From: Natrialbaceae archaeon B1-Br10_E2g27
Lineage (GTDB): Archaea; Halobacteriota; Halobacteria; Halobacteriales; Natrialbaceae
NCBI GenBank assembly: GCA_001563885.1
Contig: LKMM01000025.1
Location: 1 to 15,878, forward strand
Length of the DNA: 15,878 nucleotides
Reading direction: 5' to 3'
Below the pieces are notes generated by a model that saw only the letters and a list, made by a program, of their open reading frames with translations, was not told the DNA's origin and did not search any database. This document shows, piece after piece, positions 14,240-15,878 of this stretch (position 1 is its first letter; every line of letters begins with the position of its first letter). The position numbers were made by a program, and so were the translations under genes.

Positions 14240-15307
14240 TCAGTGATCAGAGTGTGCGGGTTCGGGAGGCCGCTGCTGAGAGACCGCTCGGCGGTGGACG
14301 ATGCCGGTGTTGTTCGCGACGTTTTCGGTTATGGTTTTGAAGGCGTCGCCCGTCTCGCCGTCCTCGAGGACGGTTGGTTTGCCACCGTCGCCACCCGCTC
14401 GGACGGCGGGATCGAGCGGAATCGAGCCCAAAAACGGCAACTCGTGGACGTCTGCGAACTCCTCGCCGCCGCCGGAGCCGAAGATATCGTGTTCGCTCCC
14501 ACAGTCCGGACAGACGAACGTAGACATATTTTCGGCGATACCGAGAACGACCGTGTCGTGTTCTGCAAACATCTCGAGACCCTTTCGTGCGTCGTCGAGT
14601 GCCACGTCCTGTGGCGTCGTCACGATGACTGCCCCCGTCACGGGCATCGTCTGTAACATCGTCAGCTGGGTGTCACCAGTTCCTGGCGGCAGGTCGACGA
14701 TGAGATAATCCAGATGGCCCCACTCGACATCTTCGGTCAGCTGGGTGATGATCTTATGAACCATCGGGCCGCGCCAGATGACCGGGTCGCCCTCGCCGAC
14801 GAGAAAGGCCATGCTCATCAGCTTGATGCCGTATTTCTCCGGCGGGACGAGCGTCTCGTCTTCGGTCGCCCGCGGCGGCTCGTCTGCATCGACCATCCGC
14901 GGGACGTTCGGCCCGTAAATGTCGGCATCGAATAAGCCGACACGGGCACCGAGCTGTGAGAGCCCTGCAGCCAGGTTGACAGCGACTGTCGATTTGCCAA
15001 CCCCACCCTTGCCGGAGGCGACCGCGATCACGTTTTTGACGTTCGGTAACACCTGCTCCTCACTCGAGAGTCGGTCTGGGATACTCGCCGAGAGATCGAC
15101 CATCCAGCCTTCCGCCTCGAGGGCATCACGCACCGTGCCAGCGAGTGCGGTCTCCGTCGGCGAATATGGAGCCCCGAGCGCGAGGTCGACGGCAACCGTC
15201 TCGTCCTCGATGGAGACGTCGTTTACCAGTCCGAGCGACACGATATCATCCCCGAGTTCCGGATCCTCGACCGTTCGGAGGCGGTCGAAAACGGCGTCTT
15301 CGTCCAT
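14240..15307 (-). CDS. Mrp/NBP35-family Fe-S carrier P-loop ATPase
   Basis: A 355-residue cytoplasmic protein thought to help load Fe-S clusters onto client proteins. An N-terminal MIP18 (DUF59) domain (1-85) is followed by the MinD-like ATPase domain: deviant Walker A GKGGVGKS at 99-106, the DADIYGPNVPR switch region at 127-137, and Walker-B-like VDLPPGTGDTQL at about 204-215. The bridging CxxC pair is Cys266 and Cys269 in FVCPDCG, as in Mrp/ApbC dimers. The N-terminal domain has no cysteine. The last ~20 residues (HRRAVSQQRPPEPAHSDH) are a disordered tail. The ATG at 15307 starts the conserved domain, and TTTT at 15335-15332 is at leaderless-promoter distance (about 25-28 nt). The next gene upstream, 47 bp away on the same strand, encodes a small four-cysteine protein. 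Confidence 0.94.
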   Translation of the reverse strand: MDEDAVFDRLRTVEDPELGDDIVSLGLVNDVSIEDETVAVDLALGAPYSPTETALAGTVRDALEAEGWMVDLSASIPDRLSSEEQVLPNVKNVIAVASGKGGVGKSTVAVNLAAGLSQLGARVGLFDADIYGPNVPRMVDADEPPRATEDETLVPPEKYGIKLMSMAFLVGEGDPVIWRGPMVHKIITQLTEDVEWGHLDYLIVDLPPGTGDTQLTMLQTMPVTGAVIVTTPQDVALDDARKGLEMFAEHDTVVLGIAENMSTFVCPDCGSEHDIFGSGGGEEFADVHELPFLGSIPLDPAVRAGGDGGKPTVLEDGETGDAFKTITENVANNTGIVHRRAVSQQRPPEPAHSDH

Positions 15308-15354
15308 GTCGGTAGGTGCCGCCGGTCGTCGAAAAGGGTTGTGTTCGCAGACCC

Positions 15355-15678
15355 CTAGCCGTGAAAATCAAAGCGCGGACCATCGTAGGTCGGCGGATTC
15401 GGCTCGAGTTCGACACCGTGTTCGAACCGAACGAAATTCAGATAGTACGGCCGGCCACAGCCCGCTATCTCCGTTCCCTCGAGGTCGGTCACGCGACCGT
15501 CTTCGCCACAGACAAAGGCGATCCCGTCTGCCTCCTCGAGGTCGTCGTCTCCCGGCTCTGCGTACTCCCAGCCGGGCTGGGCCAGCACTGTCACGGATCG
15601 GTCCGCCAAATCGGGCTCGCGTTCGACGCTCGTGACGGCACCACAGTGTGGACACGTATACCGGACGGTGACGGTCAT
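15355..15678 (-). CDS. Small four-cysteine (zinc-ribbon-like) conserved-looking protein
   Basis: A 107-residue soluble, acidic protein. Cys9 and Cys12 form a CPHC pair (VRYTCPHCGAVTSVER), and Cys57 and Cys74 (FVCGEDG, IAGCGRPYYLNF) could complete a Zn(II) or Fe-S site. The C-terminus is rich in aromatic and proline residues (NPPTYDGPRFDFHG). I do not recognise a named family. The ATG at 15678 is chosen over 15702 because MTVTVRYTCPHC begins the fold and CTTAGG at 15708-15703 sits 25-30 nt upstream as a TATA-like element. It precedes the Mrp ATPase by 47 bp on the same strand, so co-transcription is possible. Confidence 0.75.
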   Translation of the reverse strand: MTVTVRYTCPHCGAVTSVEREPDLADRSVTVLAQPGWEYAEPGDDDLEEADGIAFVCGEDGRVTDLEGTEIAGCGRPYYLNFVRFEHGVELEPNPPTYDGPRFDFHG

Positions 15679-15702
15679 CACCCAACGTAGGGACGGCAAC
15701 AT

Positions 15703-15708
15703 CCTAAG
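15703..15708 (-). promoter_or_regulatory. TATA-like element of the four-cysteine protein gene
   Basis: CTTAGG on the minus strand lies 25-30 nt before the ATG at 15678, consistent with a leaderless start. The match is weak, and it could also serve the Mrp gene downstream. Confidence 0.35.
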
Positions 15709-15788
15709 CGTGTGGCCTCCGGAGCCGGGGTCTTACCGAACGCAGTGAAACATAACAGCGCGAGTACCACGGGCTTCCGCAGTATCGA

Positions 15789-15878
15789 CTACGGCGAGCG
15801 CCGCTTTGTGAGTGCCGCCGAGATCGACCACCGGCCGACCAGCTGGCCCGCAAGCACGACGCTGACGTAGGCCAGAAC
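15789..15878 (-). CDS. C-terminal end of a membrane protein, truncated by the window edge
   Basis: Reading the minus strand from the last base gives 29 in-frame codons ending in TAG at 15791-15789. The sequence is hydrophobic, VLAYVSVVLAGQLVG, then a positively charged tail RWSISAALTKRRSP, typical of a last membrane helix with a cytoplasmic end. The other frames of this segment give arginine/serine-rich non-coding-looking sequence. The family cannot be told from so short a piece. The 110 bp between it and the next gene show nothing clear beyond that gene's promoter. Confidence 0.5.
   Translation of the reverse strand, partial: VLAYVSVVLAGQLVGRWSISAALTKRRSP

Noticed and set aside
13458..14246. 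262-codon plus-strand open frame antisense to the coiled-coil gene
   Set aside because: The Leu-rich translation is the reverse-frame image of the Gln/Glu-rich heptads. The minus strand has the internal repeat and the helix-hairpin-helix domain.

Overview
The window is from a haloarchaeon (class Halobacteria), and is ordinary-looking chromosome rather than plasmid or phage. Support comes from the GC-rich DNA, the strongly acidic proteins, a DNA gyrase operon, archaeal TATA-like boxes about 25-30 nt upstream of start codons (leaderless style), and families common in this class: NatA/NatB exporters, a DUF4013 membrane protein, an Mrp ATPase and a type II NADH dehydrogenase. The genus cannot be fixed from this stretch. 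No tRNA, rRNA, CRISPR array, insertion sequence or integrase was seen.

Layout. (1) 1-2480, plus strand: the last five codons and stop of gyrB, overlapping by ATGA with a full gyrA. (2) 2566-4986, minus strand: a winged-helix regulator with a palindromic promoter, then a ZIP metal transporter and, upstream of it, a DtxR/MntR-type metal regulator. Near-identical half-sites in front of both the transporter and the regulator suggest a small metal regulon. (3) 5079-7263, plus strand: arginase and an NDH-2-like flavoprotein. (4) 7264-12467, minus strand: a probable four-gene block reading natA-type ATPase, a 642-residue ABC-2 permease fused to a PrsW-type intramembrane protease domain, a second ABC-2 permease, and a zinc-ribbon DUF4013 membrane protein. 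The first three overlap by 4 and 11 nt. (5) 12600-13043, plus strand: a SRPBCC-fold protein divergent from the exporter. (6) 13122-15878, minus strand: a long coiled-coil protein with a C-terminal helix-hairpin-helix domain, an Mrp/NBP35 Fe-S carrier ATPase with an N-terminal MIP18 domain, a small four-cysteine protein, and the last 29 codons of a membrane protein that runs off the window.

The most distinctive unit is the exporter operon, where one permease carries its own apparent intramembrane metalloprotease; the substrate is unknown. The best-supported regulatory readings are the shared DtxR-like sites at 4232-4247 and 4998-5019, and the GGGTTTAA/TTAAACCC repeat over the promoter of the 3099-2566 regulator. 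There is no gene-free stretch longer than 300 bases.
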